Below are positions 33,117 through 41,718 of a stretch of DNA of 64,000 nt, piece by piece; position 1 is the stretch's first letter, and each line of letters opens with the position of its first letter. Source of the stretch: Mycolicibacterium goodii (GTDB lineage: Bacteria > Actinomycetota > Actinomycetes > Mycobacteriales > Mycobacteriaceae). The stretch covers positions 1,116,001-1,180,000 of the forward strand of contig NZ_CP012150.1 in NCBI RefSeq assembly GCF_001187505.1, given 5' to 3'. A program made the position numbers and the translations under genes. The notes beneath the pieces were generated by a model. It saw nothing but the letters and a program-made list of their open reading frames with translations. It did no database searches and had not been told where the DNA came from.

Positions 33117-34010
33117 ATGCTGCACGACCCGATCAACAGGGTGACCGTCAATGACGTCGAACTGGCGTACCGAGTGCGCGGCGACGGCCAGGAGCCGATC
33201 GTCCTGCTGCACGGCTGGCCCCAGACCGGGCTGTGCTGGCGCAAACTCGTCGAACCGCTGTCCGAGCGGTACACCGTGATCGTGCCCGATCTGCGCGGCT
33301 ACGGCGCCTCGGGGTTGGCCCCCTCGGGTTACGACAAACGGACCACCGCGTCCGACCTCAGTGCGCTGCTGCACCACCTCGACCTCGACAGCGCGATCGT
33401 GGTCGGGCACGACCGCGGTGCCCGCGTCGCGCACAGGTGGGCACTGGACCACCCGTCGCAGGTCAGTGCGCTCGCGCTGCTCGATGTGCTGCCGACCCGG
33501 GTCGTCATGCGTTCGTTCGACCGGCATTCCGCGGCGGCGATGTGGCACTGGTTCTTCCACCTCCAACCCGATCTGCCCGAACTGCTGGTGGCGGCCAACC
33601 CCGAGGCCTATCTGCGGCACTTCCTGCGCGGCGTGCTCGAATCGGGCGCCGTCGACGAGGTGACCTTCCGGCATTACGTCGACGCCTGTTCCGATCCGGA
33701 CCACCTGCACGCGACGTTCGAGGACTACCGCGCCGGTTTCACCTCCGACCTCGCGCTCGACGATTCCGACCACGCACGCGGGGTGCGGTTGCACTGTCCC
33801 CTGCTGTTGTTGTGGGGCGCCGAAGGCGGACTCGCCGGAGCCGACGTGCTGGGCATCTGGCGTGAGCACCACGCGGATCCGGCCGCGGTAAGCGGAACAC
33901 CGGTGCCCGGCGGTCATTACCTCCCCGAAGAGGCACCGCAAGCGGTGCTCGACAGCCTCGACCACTTCCTCGCAGAATCACCACGAAAGGAACCGAACCC
34001 ATGCGGTTAG
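33117..34010 (+). CDS. Alpha/beta hydrolase resembling fluoroacetate dehalogenase
   Basis: A 297-residue alpha/beta hydrolase. The oxyanion motif is HGWPQTG, the nucleophile D99 is in VGHDRGARV, and the base His is in GGHYLPEEAP. R100 and R103, which hold the carboxylate, and H144-W145 in AMWHWFF, which bind the halide in fluoroacetate dehalogenase, are present; DYRAGF supplies the Tyr. This set fits a 2-haloacid dehalogenase; epoxide hydrolases share the Asp nucleophile but not the HW pair. GGGAGGG stands before the ATG. It heads an operon with SDR (10-bp overlap) and esterase genes. Confidence 0.82.
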   Translation: MLHDPINRVTVNDVELAYRVRGDGQEPIVLLHGWPQTGLCWRKLVEPLSERYTVIVPDLRGYGASGLAPSGYDKRTTASDLSALLHHLDLDSAIVVGHDRGARVAHRWALDHPSQVSALALLDVLPTRVVMRSFDRHSAAAMWHWFFHLQPDLPELLVAANPEAYLRHFLRGVLESGAVDEVTFRHYVDACSDPDHLHATFEDYRAGFTSDLALDDSDHARGVRLHCPLLLLWGAEGGLAGADVLGIWREHHADPAAVSGTPVPGGHYLPEEAPQAVLDSLDHFLAESPRKEPNPCG

Positions 34011-34753
34011 CAGGCAAGATCGCGCTCATCACCGGCGCGGCCAACGGAATGGGCTGCGCCACCGCCGAGACCTTCAGCCGTGAGGGCGCCGTCGTCGTCG
34101 TTGCCGACGTGGACGACGAGGAAGGCGTCCGGGTCGCCAAGCAGATCAAGTCCTCCGGTGGCACAGCGGATTACGTCCACCTCGATGTCACCGATGAAGC
34201 CGCGTGGACCTCGGCCGTCGACGGCGTGCTCGCCGGATATGAACGCCTCGACATCCTGGTGAACAACGCAGGCATCAGCGGCACCTTCGACCCCGACCCG
34301 ACCAGCACCGAGTTCTTCGACCGGCTCATCGCGGTCAATGCCCGGGGTGTGTTCCTCGGTATCAAGCACGGCGCGGCGGCGATGAAACCCACCGGCGGCG
34401 GATCCATCGTGAACCTGTCCTCGATCTCGGCGCACATCGGCCAGCTCGGCGTGCACCTCGGGTACGGCGCATCCAAGGCCGCGGTGAAGGCCATGACGAC
34501 AACAGCGGCAGTGCATTACGCCGGTGACGGTATCCGCGTGAACGCCGTCGCACCGGGCATGCTGCCGCCGATGCGCACCTCGCGCGGGTCGGCCGATCCG
34601 GCGTGGCGGGCCGCGCAGATCGCCGGGGTGCCCCTGAAGCGGGAGGGCAAGGTGCAGGAGGTCGCCGATGCGGTCCTCTTCCTGGCCAGCGACGAGGCCT
34701 CCTATGTGACCGGAACCGAACTCATGGTGGACGGCGGCCTGACGGCCGTCTGA
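34001..34753 (+). CDS. Short-chain dehydrogenase/reductase
   Basis: A 250-residue classical SDR: cofactor loop TGAANGMG (about 11-18), ADVDD at the end of strand 2 (favouring NAD), NNAG, catalytic Ser in LSSIS, and YGASK (Tyr, Lys). The C-terminal DEASYVTGTELMVDGGLTAV is typical. AAAGGA lies before the ATG, which starts 10 bp inside the hydrolase gene. Substrate unknown; an alcohol or cyclic diol of the same pathway is likely. Confidence 0.92.
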   Translation: MRLAGKIALITGAANGMGCATAETFSREGAVVVVADVDDEEGVRVAKQIKSSGGTADYVHLDVTDEAAWTSAVDGVLAGYERLDILVNNAGISGTFDPDPTSTEFFDRLIAVNARGVFLGIKHGAAAMKPTGGGSIVNLSSISAHIGQLGVHLGYGASKAAVKAMTTTAAVHYAGDGIRVNAVAPGMLPPMRTSRGSADPAWRAAQIAGVPLKREGKVQEVADAVLFLASDEASYVTGTELMVDGGLTAV

Positions 34754-34767
34754 CGAAGGGAAATCTG

Positions 34768-35610
34768 GTGAACCAATCACACTCCACCCTGGTCGTGTTG
34801 GTGCACGGCGCCTGGCACTCGTCGGTGCACTGGGCGGCCACCCAACGCGGCCTGGCCCGGCGCGGTGTCGCGAGCGTCGCCGTCGACCTTCCCGGTCACG
34901 GTCTCGATGCGCCGGTGCCGTCGGGATACCTGTCGCCCGGACAACCGGGGCTGGCGAGCGAGAAGTCGGCACTGGCCGACGTCACGATGGACGATCTCGC
35001 CGACGCGGTCCTCTATGTCCTGGCCGGCGTCCGGCCCAGGTTCACCCGCGTCGTGCTCGTGGCGCACAGCGCAGGTGGTGGCCCGTGCTCGCTGGCGGCG
35101 GAACGGGCGCCCGAACTCGTCGACCACCTGGTGTACCTGGCGGCGTTCGTGCCCGCCGGACGACCCCGCTTCACCGACTACACCACCGCGCCGGAGAATG
35201 CCGGCGCCGTCGCGCTGCCGACCTTCCCGAACGCCGCCGAGCTCGGCGCCTACCGCCTGAACCCGTTGTCGACCAACACGATCGAGGTCGAGACGATCCG
35301 GCGTGCGTTCCTCGACGATCTGCCGTCCGACGCTTCGGAGGGGTGGCGTCAGCTGCTGCATCCCGACGAGCCGTATGCCAGCCTGTCGGCACCGGCGCCC
35401 GTGAGCCCGCAGCGGTGGGGACGCGTCCCGCGCACCTACATCCGCCTCGAGGACGACAGGGCGCTGCCGCCGGTGACCCAGAACCTGATGATCGCCGAGG
35501 CCGATCAGGTCGCCCCGGAAACCCCGTTCGACGTGCGTTCGATGACCGGTGGCCACTCGCCCATGGCGGTGCGGCCCGACGAACTGGCCGAGCTGCTGGC
35601 CGCTATCTGA
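34768..35610 (+). CDS. Alpha/beta hydrolase (salicylate-esterase/pyrethroid-hydrolase type)
   Basis: A 280-residue alpha/beta hydrolase: oxyanion motif HGAWHSSVHW, nucleophile Ser in VAHSAGGGP, and His in TGGHSPM near the end. The pattern matches the hydroxynitrile-lyase/methylsalicylate-esterase branch, so it probably cleaves a small ester. The GTG at 34768 follows GAAGGG; the frame extends upstream into the SDR gene. It is the last gene of the plus operon, followed by a strong terminator. Confidence 0.85.
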   Translation: MNQSHSTLVVLVHGAWHSSVHWAATQRGLARRGVASVAVDLPGHGLDAPVPSGYLSPGQPGLASEKSALADVTMDDLADAVLYVLAGVRPRFTRVVLVAHSAGGGPCSLAAERAPELVDHLVYLAAFVPAGRPRFTDYTTAPENAGAVALPTFPNAAELGAYRLNPLSTNTIEVETIRRAFLDDLPSDASEGWRQLLHPDEPYASLSAPAPVSPQRWGRVPRTYIRLEDDRALPPVTQNLMIAEADQVAPETPFDVRSMTGGHSPMAVRPDELAELLAAI

Positions 35611-35620
35611 CCGGCACACA

Positions 35621-35659
35621 ACGAAAGCCGCCCCGGTTTCGCGCCGGGGCGGCTTTCGT
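35621..35659. terminator. Bidirectional intrinsic terminator
   Basis: A perfect 16-bp stem, ACGAAAGCCGCCCCGG against CCGGGGCGGCTTTCGT, with a 7-nt loop. The AAAG/CTTT ends supply a short T-run in both directions. It separates two convergent operons. Confidence 0.9.
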
Positions 35660-35667
35660 ATCAGCGC

Positions 35668-37035
35668 TCACGCGGGCAGTTGCGCCTCCGTCGAGTCCGC
35701 GGACGACACGTGGACGGCGCCCGCGGTACGCGCGTACCTGCCCTTGGCCGCGACGGCCGCGATGCACACCGCAACCGGGATCAGCAGCGCGAGGAACACC
35801 TGTTGATAATGCATGCCGAACGCGACGAGCACCGTGCCCGCCGCCGCTCCGGCGATGGCGCCGAACCGGGCGACGCCGGTGGCCCAGCTGGTGCCGGTGG
35901 CCCGGATCGCCGTCGGGTAGAACGCCGCCGCCAGGATCGGGAACCCGGTGGCCACCGAGTTGGTGAACATGCCGAGCACGAAGATCAGGACACCGATGAC
36001 CACGACCTCCTGCGGGGCCACCGAGATGAGTGCCAGCAGCACCCCGGCACAGCCCATCCCGATCGCGACGATGCGGTGCAACCCGAATCGGTCCATCAGC
36101 CAGCCGATTCCGATGTTGCCGATGGTGCCGCCGACCTGCAGCAGCAGGCCTATGGTGGCCGCGGTGCTCAGCGCGAAGCCGACATCGGTCATCAGGATGG
36201 GCAGCCAGCTGTTCATCAGATAGACGATGAAGAATGCCGCGATGAAACCGGTCCAGATGGTCAGCGTGCCCAACCGGAACCGCCCGCCCAGCAGGGCCAC
36301 GAACGGTGCGCGGCTGCCTGCGGGCGGCTCATCCAGCATGAACTGGGTGTCGGCCGGAATGGGTTCGGGCACAACACGGTCCATCAGGGCGTTGAGTTCG
36401 GCACGCCGTTCGGGCATGCGGGCCAGGTATTTCGGTGACTCCGGCAGGGCTGCAGCGATCACCACGGCGTAGATCAGCGGGAGCACGCCGCCGACCACCA
36501 GAACCCAGTGCCAGCTCGCGATGTCGACGATGACACTCGTCAGGTAGCCGGCGATCGCCGAGCCCAACGTCATACCGCAGTACGTGATGGCCATCATCGC
36601 GCTGCGCCGTCGGGCCGGTGCGTACTCGGAGACCAGTGTCGTCGCGTTCGGCATGGCCGCACCCAGACCGAAACCGGTGAGCACCCGCAGGAGCGAGAAT
36701 TCCAGGACACCACCGGCCAGGGCGGTGGCGGCGCTCATCAGCCCGAAGAACACCAGCGACCCGATGATGATCCTGCGGCGGCCGAACCGGTCCGCCAGCG
36801 GGCCTGCGACCAGCGACCCGACCGCCAGGCCGAGCAGTCCGCTGGTGACCACCGGACCGAGCTGAGCCTTGCTGATACCCCAGTCGGCGATCAACGACGG
36901 CGCGATGAAACTCACGACGGCGACATCGATTCCGTCGAGTACCAGTACGCCGAGGCACAACAGCAGCACCCTGCGTTGCAGCCGCCCGACGGGGTGACGG
37001 TCGATGACGTTCTGTAGCTCCAATGTGGTTGACAT
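35668..37035 (-). CDS. MFS transporter, aromatic-acid:H+ symporter type
   Basis: A 455-residue transporter with 12 predicted membrane helices. Family marks are LVLDGIDVAVVSFIAPSLIA (helix 1 Asp of AAHS transporters), GPLADRFGRRRIIIGS between helices 2 and 3, and MDRFGLHRIVAIGM in the second half. ATG 37035 gives a full helix 1; the longer open frame upstream overlaps the reductase gene and is not real. It is the last gene of the operon with maleylacetate reductase (8-bp gap) and the ring-cleaving dioxygenase, so it should import the aromatic growth substrate. Confidence 0.9.
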   Translation of the reverse strand: MSTTLELQNVIDRHPVGRLQRRVLLLCLGVLVLDGIDVAVVSFIAPSLIADWGISKAQLGPVVTSGLLGLAVGSLVAGPLADRFGRRRIIIGSLVFFGLMSAATALAGGVLEFSLLRVLTGFGLGAAMPNATTLVSEYAPARRRSAMMAITYCGMTLGSAIAGYLTSVIVDIASWHWVLVVGGVLPLIYAVVIAAALPESPKYLARMPERRAELNALMDRVVPEPIPADTQFMLDEPPAGSRAPFVALLGGRFRLGTLTIWTGFIAAFFIVYLMNSWLPILMTDVGFALSTAATIGLLLQVGGTIGNIGIGWLMDRFGLHRIVAIGMGCAGVLLALISVAPQEVVVIGVLIFVLGMFTNSVATGFPILAAAFYPTAIRATGTSWATGVARFGAIAGAAAGTVLVAFGMHYQQVFLALLIPVAVCIAAVAAKGRYARTAGAVHVSSADSTEAQLPA

Positions 37036-37043
37036 CGCGGTCC

Positions 37044-38123
37044 TTATCGTGGGGTGGGTTCGGTATGCGGGGCAAGGCCCGCGAAGGCGTTGCCGAGAAG
37101 GTGATGCAGTTCGGTTTCGGTGATGCGCACGGGATTGTGGTAGGGCGCTGCCAGCACCTGTTGCCCGACGGCGGCCGATCCGGTCTCGGGCATGCCGAGG
37201 TTTTTCAGCGCCATCTCGGCGCCGAGACCTCCGGCGAGTTCGAACAATCGCGCCGCCGGATCGTCGGCGTCGAGGGCACGCTGCAGGGCGTTGCGGGCGT
37301 GCGGTGCGGCGCTGAGGTTCAGCGCGAGCACATGTGGCAGGACAGCGGTGTGGGTCTCGGCGTGCGGCAGATCGAATGTGCCGCCGAGGATGTGGCACAG
37401 CTGATGGTGCAGCGACATCGTGGTCGCGCCGAGCGCCACGCCCGCCAACCAGGCACCGTAGAGCGCCTCGGACCTGGCGTCGAGATCCTCTGGGTCGGCG
37501 ACCACGCGGGGCAGAGCACCGGCGAGGGCGCGCACCGACTCCGCGGCCACCAGCGCCGTCACGGGTGAGCAGTCCGGCGCGTACAGCGCCTCGGCGGAGT
37601 GCGCGATCGCGTTGAACCCGCTCGCGACCGACGTCGCGGGCGGCACCGCCACGGTGAGTTCGGGGTCGTAGACCACCACCGCGGGCAGTACCCGGTCGTC
37701 GCGGCCGGTGCTCTTGCGGCGTCCATCGGTCACCCCCCACACCGTCGTCATCTCCGAACCCGCGTACGTCGTGGGCACGGCGACGATCGGGATCCCGGTT
37801 TCGCGCGCAAGGGCCTTGGCCAGTCCGATCGCCGATCCCCCGCCGACGGCGAGGCAGCCGTCGGCGTCCACCCGCCGGGCTTGGGTGACAGCCGCGTCGG
37901 CGATCGCGCGCGGGACGTGCATCGCCGCGTGCGGATGGACGGCGGCGACCCGCTGACCGAGCGGGGCGGTGACCGCGGCCGCCAGCCCGCTCTGGCCCGG
38001 GGTGGACACCACGATCAGCCGTCGTATGCCCAGACGCGTGACTTCCCGGTCGATCAGGTTCCGGGCCCCTGGTGCGAAAACCACCCTGGCAGGGCGGCTT
38101 TCGTGGACGAACTCATGGATCAT
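37044..38123 (-). CDS. Maleylacetate reductase (iron-alcohol-dehydrogenase family)
   Basis: A 359-residue enzyme: AVGGGSAIGLAKALA (cofactor loop), VAVPTTYAGSEMTTVWG (the maleylacetate reductase hallmark), ASGFNAIAHSAEALYAPD and HHQLCHILGGTFDLPHAETH with His residues of the metal-site region. It would reduce maleylacetate to 3-oxoadipate with NAD(P)H, following hydroxyquinol ring cleavage by the dioxygenase upstream. The ATG lies in a 4-bp overlap with the dioxygenase stop. Confidence 0.92.
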   Translation of the reverse strand: MIHEFVHESRPARVVFAPGARNLIDREVTRLGIRRLIVVSTPGQSGLAAAVTAPLGQRVAAVHPHAAMHVPRAIADAAVTQARRVDADGCLAVGGGSAIGLAKALARETGIPIVAVPTTYAGSEMTTVWGVTDGRRKSTGRDDRVLPAVVVYDPELTVAVPPATSVASGFNAIAHSAEALYAPDCSPVTALVAAESVRALAGALPRVVADPEDLDARSEALYGAWLAGVALGATTMSLHHQLCHILGGTFDLPHAETHTAVLPHVLALNLSAAPHARNALQRALDADDPAARLFELAGGLGAEMALKNLGMPETGSAAVGQQVLAAPYHNPVRITETELHHLLGNAFAGLAPHTEPTPR

Positions 38124-38995
38124 GCCGTCACCCGGTCCAGGATGACGTCGAACTCGATGAGGCGGAACGGGTTGGCGATCTGATAGTGCTCGGCACGCTG
38201 CGGGTCATCGACCAGCACCACCGGTCGGATCAACGACTCCTTCACCCCGAACACCGTGTCGGAATCCAGATACGGGCTGTCCTCGACGAACACGTGGGTG
38301 GTCACCGGTGCGTGACCGTCGGCCTCGGCGATGACGTGGATGTGAGCGGGCCGGTTGGGGTGCCGTTTCGTCGCCGCCAATAGTCGGCCGACCGGGCCGT
38401 CGTCGGGGATCGGGTAGTACCGCGGAACCACCGTCCGCAACCAGAAGCGGCCGTCGTCGTCGGCGACGAACAGGCCACGCAGATTCCGTTCCGGTTGCAG
38501 CCCGGGTTGTTGGACGTCGTAGAAGCCTGCGCCGTTGGCCTGCCACACGTCCACCCGCGCACCGCCCAAGGGGGTGCCGTCGGACGAGCGCACCTGCCCG
38601 GCGAACACACAGGGCTCCCCGACCGCGTCGAGTGAGATGTTGGCGCCGAGGTCACGGGGCGGTGAGGCGACCATGTGGAACGGCCCGAGGACCGTGGTGT
38701 CGGTGGCGGTGGCGGATCTGCGGTTGTTGATCGCATCGACGAGCATCGACACCCCCAGCACGTCGGAGAGCAGTACGAACTCCTGGCGGGTGTCGTCGCA
38801 CATGTGCCCGACCTCGGTCAGGAAGGCGATGCCGCGCTCCCATTCGGCGTGGGTCAGGTCGACGTCCTTGACGAATCCGTGCAGATGCTCGACCAGACTG
38901 CTCAGCACCGCCTTGAGTCGCTCGTCGGGGGTGTCGCGCAGGCTCTGCACGACGACTTGGGCCGAGTTCTCCTCGCGCAGGCCGGTGACGGTCAT
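38120..38995 (-). CDS. Intradiol ring-cleavage dioxygenase, hydroxyquinol type
   Basis: A 291-residue non-haem Fe(III) dioxygenase. It has an N-terminal helical dimer domain (ENSAQVVVQSLRDTPDERLK), then the beta-sandwich with the ligands: Tyr in GAGFYDVQ, Tyr in VVPRYYPIPDDG, and two His in RPAHIHVIAEAD. The pattern is that of hydroxyquinol 1,2-dioxygenases, which convert hydroxyquinol to maleylacetate, matching the reductase that follows. ATG 38995 overlaps the SnoaL-like stop (ATGA); a longer frame to 39031 is less likely. Confidence 0.9.
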   Translation of the reverse strand: MTVTGLREENSAQVVVQSLRDTPDERLKAVLSSLVEHLHGFVKDVDLTHAEWERGIAFLTEVGHMCDDTRQEFVLLSDVLGVSMLVDAINNRRSATATDTTVLGPFHMVASPPRDLGANISLDAVGEPCVFAGQVRSSDGTPLGGARVDVWQANGAGFYDVQQPGLQPERNLRGLFVADDDGRFWLRTVVPRYYPIPDDGPVGRLLAATKRHPNRPAHIHVIAEADGHAPVTTHVFVEDSPYLDSDTVFGVKESLIRPVVLVDDPQRAEHYQIANPFRLIEFDVILDRVTA

Positions 38996-39609
38996 CGGGG
39001 ATCCCCCGGGGTCTGCGACCCGGCCAGCCACTTCTCGCCTTCCTCGTAGAGACGCTGCACCGCTTCACCTTTCAGGCCGGGTAACCCCGGTTTCACCGTG
39101 AAACCGGCCTTGGTCTGCAGATAGCCCAGATGGCGGTAACCGACCGGGAACCGCGCGAGCAGGTCGGCATCCAAGGTGAGCGTCGCCGACGGATCGACCA
39201 CGTCGAGACGGTCCTTTTCGTAGATGGGCTGGCGCCGCACAATGGTCCACCTGCCGCCGTGCCGCGTCAGGAAGTCGTAGAAGCGGCCCGTGCAGGTGAC
39301 GTCCACTTCCACACCGTCGACCACGGCGCGCTGGCTGATGGTCATCTTGGTCTGCGCAATCGCGCGGTCGTAGGCGATGTCGGCCGTGTGGCCGCCGAGG
39401 AAGTGCAGGATCGACACGCCTGCGTCGAAGCCGCGACGGCTCTGCTCGATGAATTCCGTGGCGGGTCCCTGGAACCACGTCGCGCTCATCCATCCGTCAT
39501 CGGGATGCCATACCGTGGCGAACCGCTCCCAGTCGCCGGCGTCACGCCACATGACCCAGTTCTCGATCAGGTGGCGGATGGCCGTTCGGTCCAAGTCTGT
39601 GTCGGGCAA
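38992..39609 (-). CDS. SnoaL-like/NTF2-fold protein
   Basis: A 205-residue protein of the SnoaL/NTF2 cone fold: TAIRHLIENWVMWRDAGDWE, FATVWHPDDGWMSATWF, HFLGGHTADIAYDRAIAQTK, GRFYDFLTRHGGRWTIVRRQ. Relatives are small cyclases, isomerases and the beta subunits of ring hydroxylases. The start is TTG 39609, because GGAGG sits 5 nt before it; frames further upstream lack a site. First gene of the dioxygenase-reductase-transporter operon. A role on a ring substrate is inferred, not shown. Confidence 0.78.
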   Translation of the reverse strand: MPDTDLDRTAIRHLIENWVMWRDAGDWERFATVWHPDDGWMSATWFQGPATEFIEQSRRGFDAGVSILHFLGGHTADIAYDRAIAQTKMTISQRAVVDGVEVDVTCTGRFYDFLTRHGGRWTIVRRQPIYEKDRLDVVDPSATLTLDADLLARFPVGYRHLGYLQTKAGFTVKPGLPGLKGEAVQRLYEEGEKWLAGSQTPGDPR

Positions 39610-39686
39610 TTTGACCTCCGGTGGTGTGAAAGTTCGTTGTGCTGCACTGCATCGTGCGGCCCGAGTGGAGACGGGGAACACACCCG

Positions 39687-39705
39687 ACTGCCGCTGAGTG
39701 GCAGT
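39687..39705. promoter_or_regulatory. Palindromic operator B of the aromatic cluster
   Basis: ACTGCCGCTGAGTGGCAGT, sharing TGCCGCTNAGNGGCA with operator A at 33037-33053. A -10 element TACAGT (39736-39741) of the TIM-barrel gene follows 31 bp after its right end, the same spacing as at site A. Confidence 0.65.
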
Positions 39706-39803
39706 TTGCGGGTGGTCGATGCCGTCGGGCGGGCCTACAGTCGCTATGACGGGATACGACCGATCGAATCCCGTGGCCCCAGCACAGAAGGATCGCCTGG
39801 CTC

Positions 39804-40643
39804 ATGTCGGAACAAATTGCCGCGCAGCACCTTTCGCTGCACCACCTGACAAGGCTCAATGCCACGCCGGTGGAGCTCGTCGACGCCGCCGCCGACGGCG
39901 GATTCGACATGTGCGGCGTGCGCATCGTCCCGGTGGACAAGGGAGAGCGGGTGTTCGACCTCGTCGGCGATTCGCAGCTGCGTCGGCGATTCGCGCGCCG
40001 CCTACACGAGCGCGGAGTGCGGCTGCTCGACGTCGAAGCGGTGTGGATCCGGCCGGAAACCGAGGTCAAGAGCCTGGTTCCGGCACTTCGGACCGCCGCC
40101 GAGTTGGGCGCGCAGTACGTGCTGACGGTCGGCTACGACGAAAACCGGACCCGGCTGGTGGACACCCTGGGACAGTTCGCGGACCGCGCCGCGGAATACG
40201 GCTTGACGGTGCCGATCGAGTTCATCACCTATTCGGCGATCACCGGTCTCGCCGACGCCGTCGACGTGACGCGCGCGGTCGGTCGCGGCAACCTCGCGGT
40301 GCTCATCGACTTCCTGCAGTTCTTCCGCGCGGGAGCGGAGTGGGACGTGCTGGCCGGCATTCCGACGTCGGCGCTGCCGTACGCACAGATCAGCGACGGA
40401 CCGGCCGCGGCCCCGCCCACGGTGGACGCGCTCCGCCGGGAAGCCCGGTCGGCCCGGATGGTCCCCGGCACCGGTGAACTCGACCTCGAGCGGCTCATCG
40501 CCGCCCTGCCTCCCGGCATTCCCCTGTCGGTCGAGGCCCCCACGGTGGAGTTGGCCGAACAACCGTTGGGTGCCGCGGCACGCATCCTGGGCGAGGCGAC
40601 CCGCAAAGTCCTCGCGGCATCGGCCGCGAACGCGAGGTCGTGA
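39804..40643 (+). CDS. TIM-barrel sugar-phosphate-isomerase/epimerase-family protein
   Basis: A 279-residue protein of the xylose-isomerase-like (AP endonuclease 2) TIM barrel family: RLHERGVRLLDVEAVWIRPE, AAELGAQYVLTVGYDENRTR, VPIEFITYSAITGL (metal Glu), LAVLIDFLQFFRAGAEWDVL (Asp) and LPYAQISDGPAAAPP. Relatives include 3-dehydroshikimate dehydratases, which make protocatechuate, and inosose-type isomerases. Divergent from the SnoaL operon across operator B and with its own -10, so it belongs to the IclR-linked cluster. A dehydratase acting after the AroE-like enzyme is a hypothesis. Confidence 0.8.
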   Translation: MSEQIAAQHLSLHHLTRLNATPVELVDAAADGGFDMCGVRIVPVDKGERVFDLVGDSQLRRRFARRLHERGVRLLDVEAVWIRPETEVKSLVPALRTAAELGAQYVLTVGYDENRTRLVDTLGQFADRAAEYGLTVPIEFITYSAITGLADAVDVTRAVGRGNLAVLIDFLQFFRAGAEWDVLAGIPTSALPYAQISDGPAAAPPTVDALRREARSARMVPGTGELDLERLIAALPPGIPLSVEAPTVELAEQPLGAAARILGEATRKVLAASAANARS

Positions 40644-40718
40644 CCGCCCGCTGAACAAAGCGCCGAAAACTGAGAACGAGTGTGTGCAGTTTTGGTGGAT
40701 CTGTGACACCATCAACCC

Positions 40719-41654
40719 GTGGGCACGACCCGACGCCAAAGGGGACAGGTCATGCGGCGGAGGCAGACGCCGGTGGAGCTGGCAGATCTGCTGACCGTGG
40801 TGGGTCTGACCAATCAGGTGGCAAACATCATCATGCAGCTGGCCATGCCCGGCGTCGGCCACGGCGTCCACGAGAGCCGGGTGGTCTCCGGCAGTCCGCG
40901 ACGGCACCCGATCAAGCGGGCCCGCACCACCGGGCAATACCTCGCGCTGGCGCTGATGGGCAGTGCCGAGGACCGCGACGCGTACCGCCGTGAACTCGCG
41001 CTCGTCCACGCGGCCGTGCACGCCACACCCACCAGCCCCGTCCGCTACAGCGGAAATGCGCAGCAACTCCAAAAGTGGGTCGCCGCATGCCTGTTCCGGT
41101 ACTACCTCGACCAGTACACGTTGCTGTACGGGCCGCTCGACACCGAGACACTGGACCGTCTGACGGTCGCGGCGGCGCCGCTGGCCACCGGCGTCAACGT
41201 GGAACACGGTGACTGGCCGCGAAACTGGGCCGAATTCACGCGGTACTGGGAGCAGCAGTTGCCCCAGCTGTCGATCGCGCCGGAAGTCCGTGAGGATTTG
41301 GTCTCGCTGGCGAATCTGCGCTTCCTGGAAGAGGCCTGGGGCAGGCCGGCCCGGATCGTCACCAGACCGCTGGGCGGGCTGTTCTCCTTCGGCACCCGCG
41401 CCAGCCTGCCGCCGGAGTTCCTGGATCTGATGGGCTGGACCTTCAGCGACGCCGACCGACGCCGGTACGCGCTGCTGCTGGACGCCCTGCGGATGGTCGA
41501 CGTCCTCAATCCCTTTGTGCTCAAATCCTTTTACCGGGCCTACATCGTCGATCTGCGGCTGCGTCGCCGGCTCCGCCGAGACCCGACGACGCCGATCCTC
41601 GGCAGGCTCGAGGTCAGGTTTCAACGGCCGACCTCGCCTGATCACCGTTCGTAA
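40719..41654 (+). CDS. MpaB/DUF2236-family oxygenase
   Basis: A 311-residue member of the MpaB/DUF2236 haem oxygenase-like family (latex-clearing protein relatives). Characteristic segments are the N-terminal helices (ELADLLTVVGLTNQVANIIM), GHGVHESRVVSGSPRRHPIK, HAAVHATPTSPVRYSGNAQQ and AACLFRYYLDQYTLLYGPL, which should line a haem pocket. Two starts are possible: GTG 40719, with a weak leaderless-type CACCAT 6 nt before it, or ATG 40752, with GGGGA about 6 nt before it. Single gene, closed by a strong terminator. Substrate unknown. Confidence 0.82.
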   Translation: MGTTRRQRGQVMRRRQTPVELADLLTVVGLTNQVANIIMQLAMPGVGHGVHESRVVSGSPRRHPIKRARTTGQYLALALMGSAEDRDAYRRELALVHAAVHATPTSPVRYSGNAQQLQKWVAACLFRYYLDQYTLLYGPLDTETLDRLTVAAAPLATGVNVEHGDWPRNWAEFTRYWEQQLPQLSIAPEVREDLVSLANLRFLEEAWGRPARIVTRPLGGLFSFGTRASLPPEFLDLMGWTFSDADRRRYALLLDALRMVDVLNPFVLKSFYRAYIVDLRLRRRLRRDPTTPILGRLEVRFQRPTSPDHRS

Positions 41655-41697
41655 CACCACGGCGGAAAATCGGCCGGATTTCCGCCGTGGCGTTACG
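41650..41697. terminator. Long hairpin terminator containing a stop codon
   Basis: CGTAAC and GTTACG form the base, and CCACGGCGGAAA pairs with TTTCCGCCGTGG above it. The TAA stop of the MpaB-like gene lies in the left arm. It also sits 22 bp past the end of the convergent kinase-like gene, so it can serve both. Confidence 0.85.
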
Positions 41698-41718
41698 AGC
41701 GAGAACGGCACACGAGAA

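Noticed and set aside
37036..37740. Upstream extension of the MFS transporter frame
   Set aside because: It overlaps the maleylacetate reductase gene; the transporter is complete from ATG 37035.
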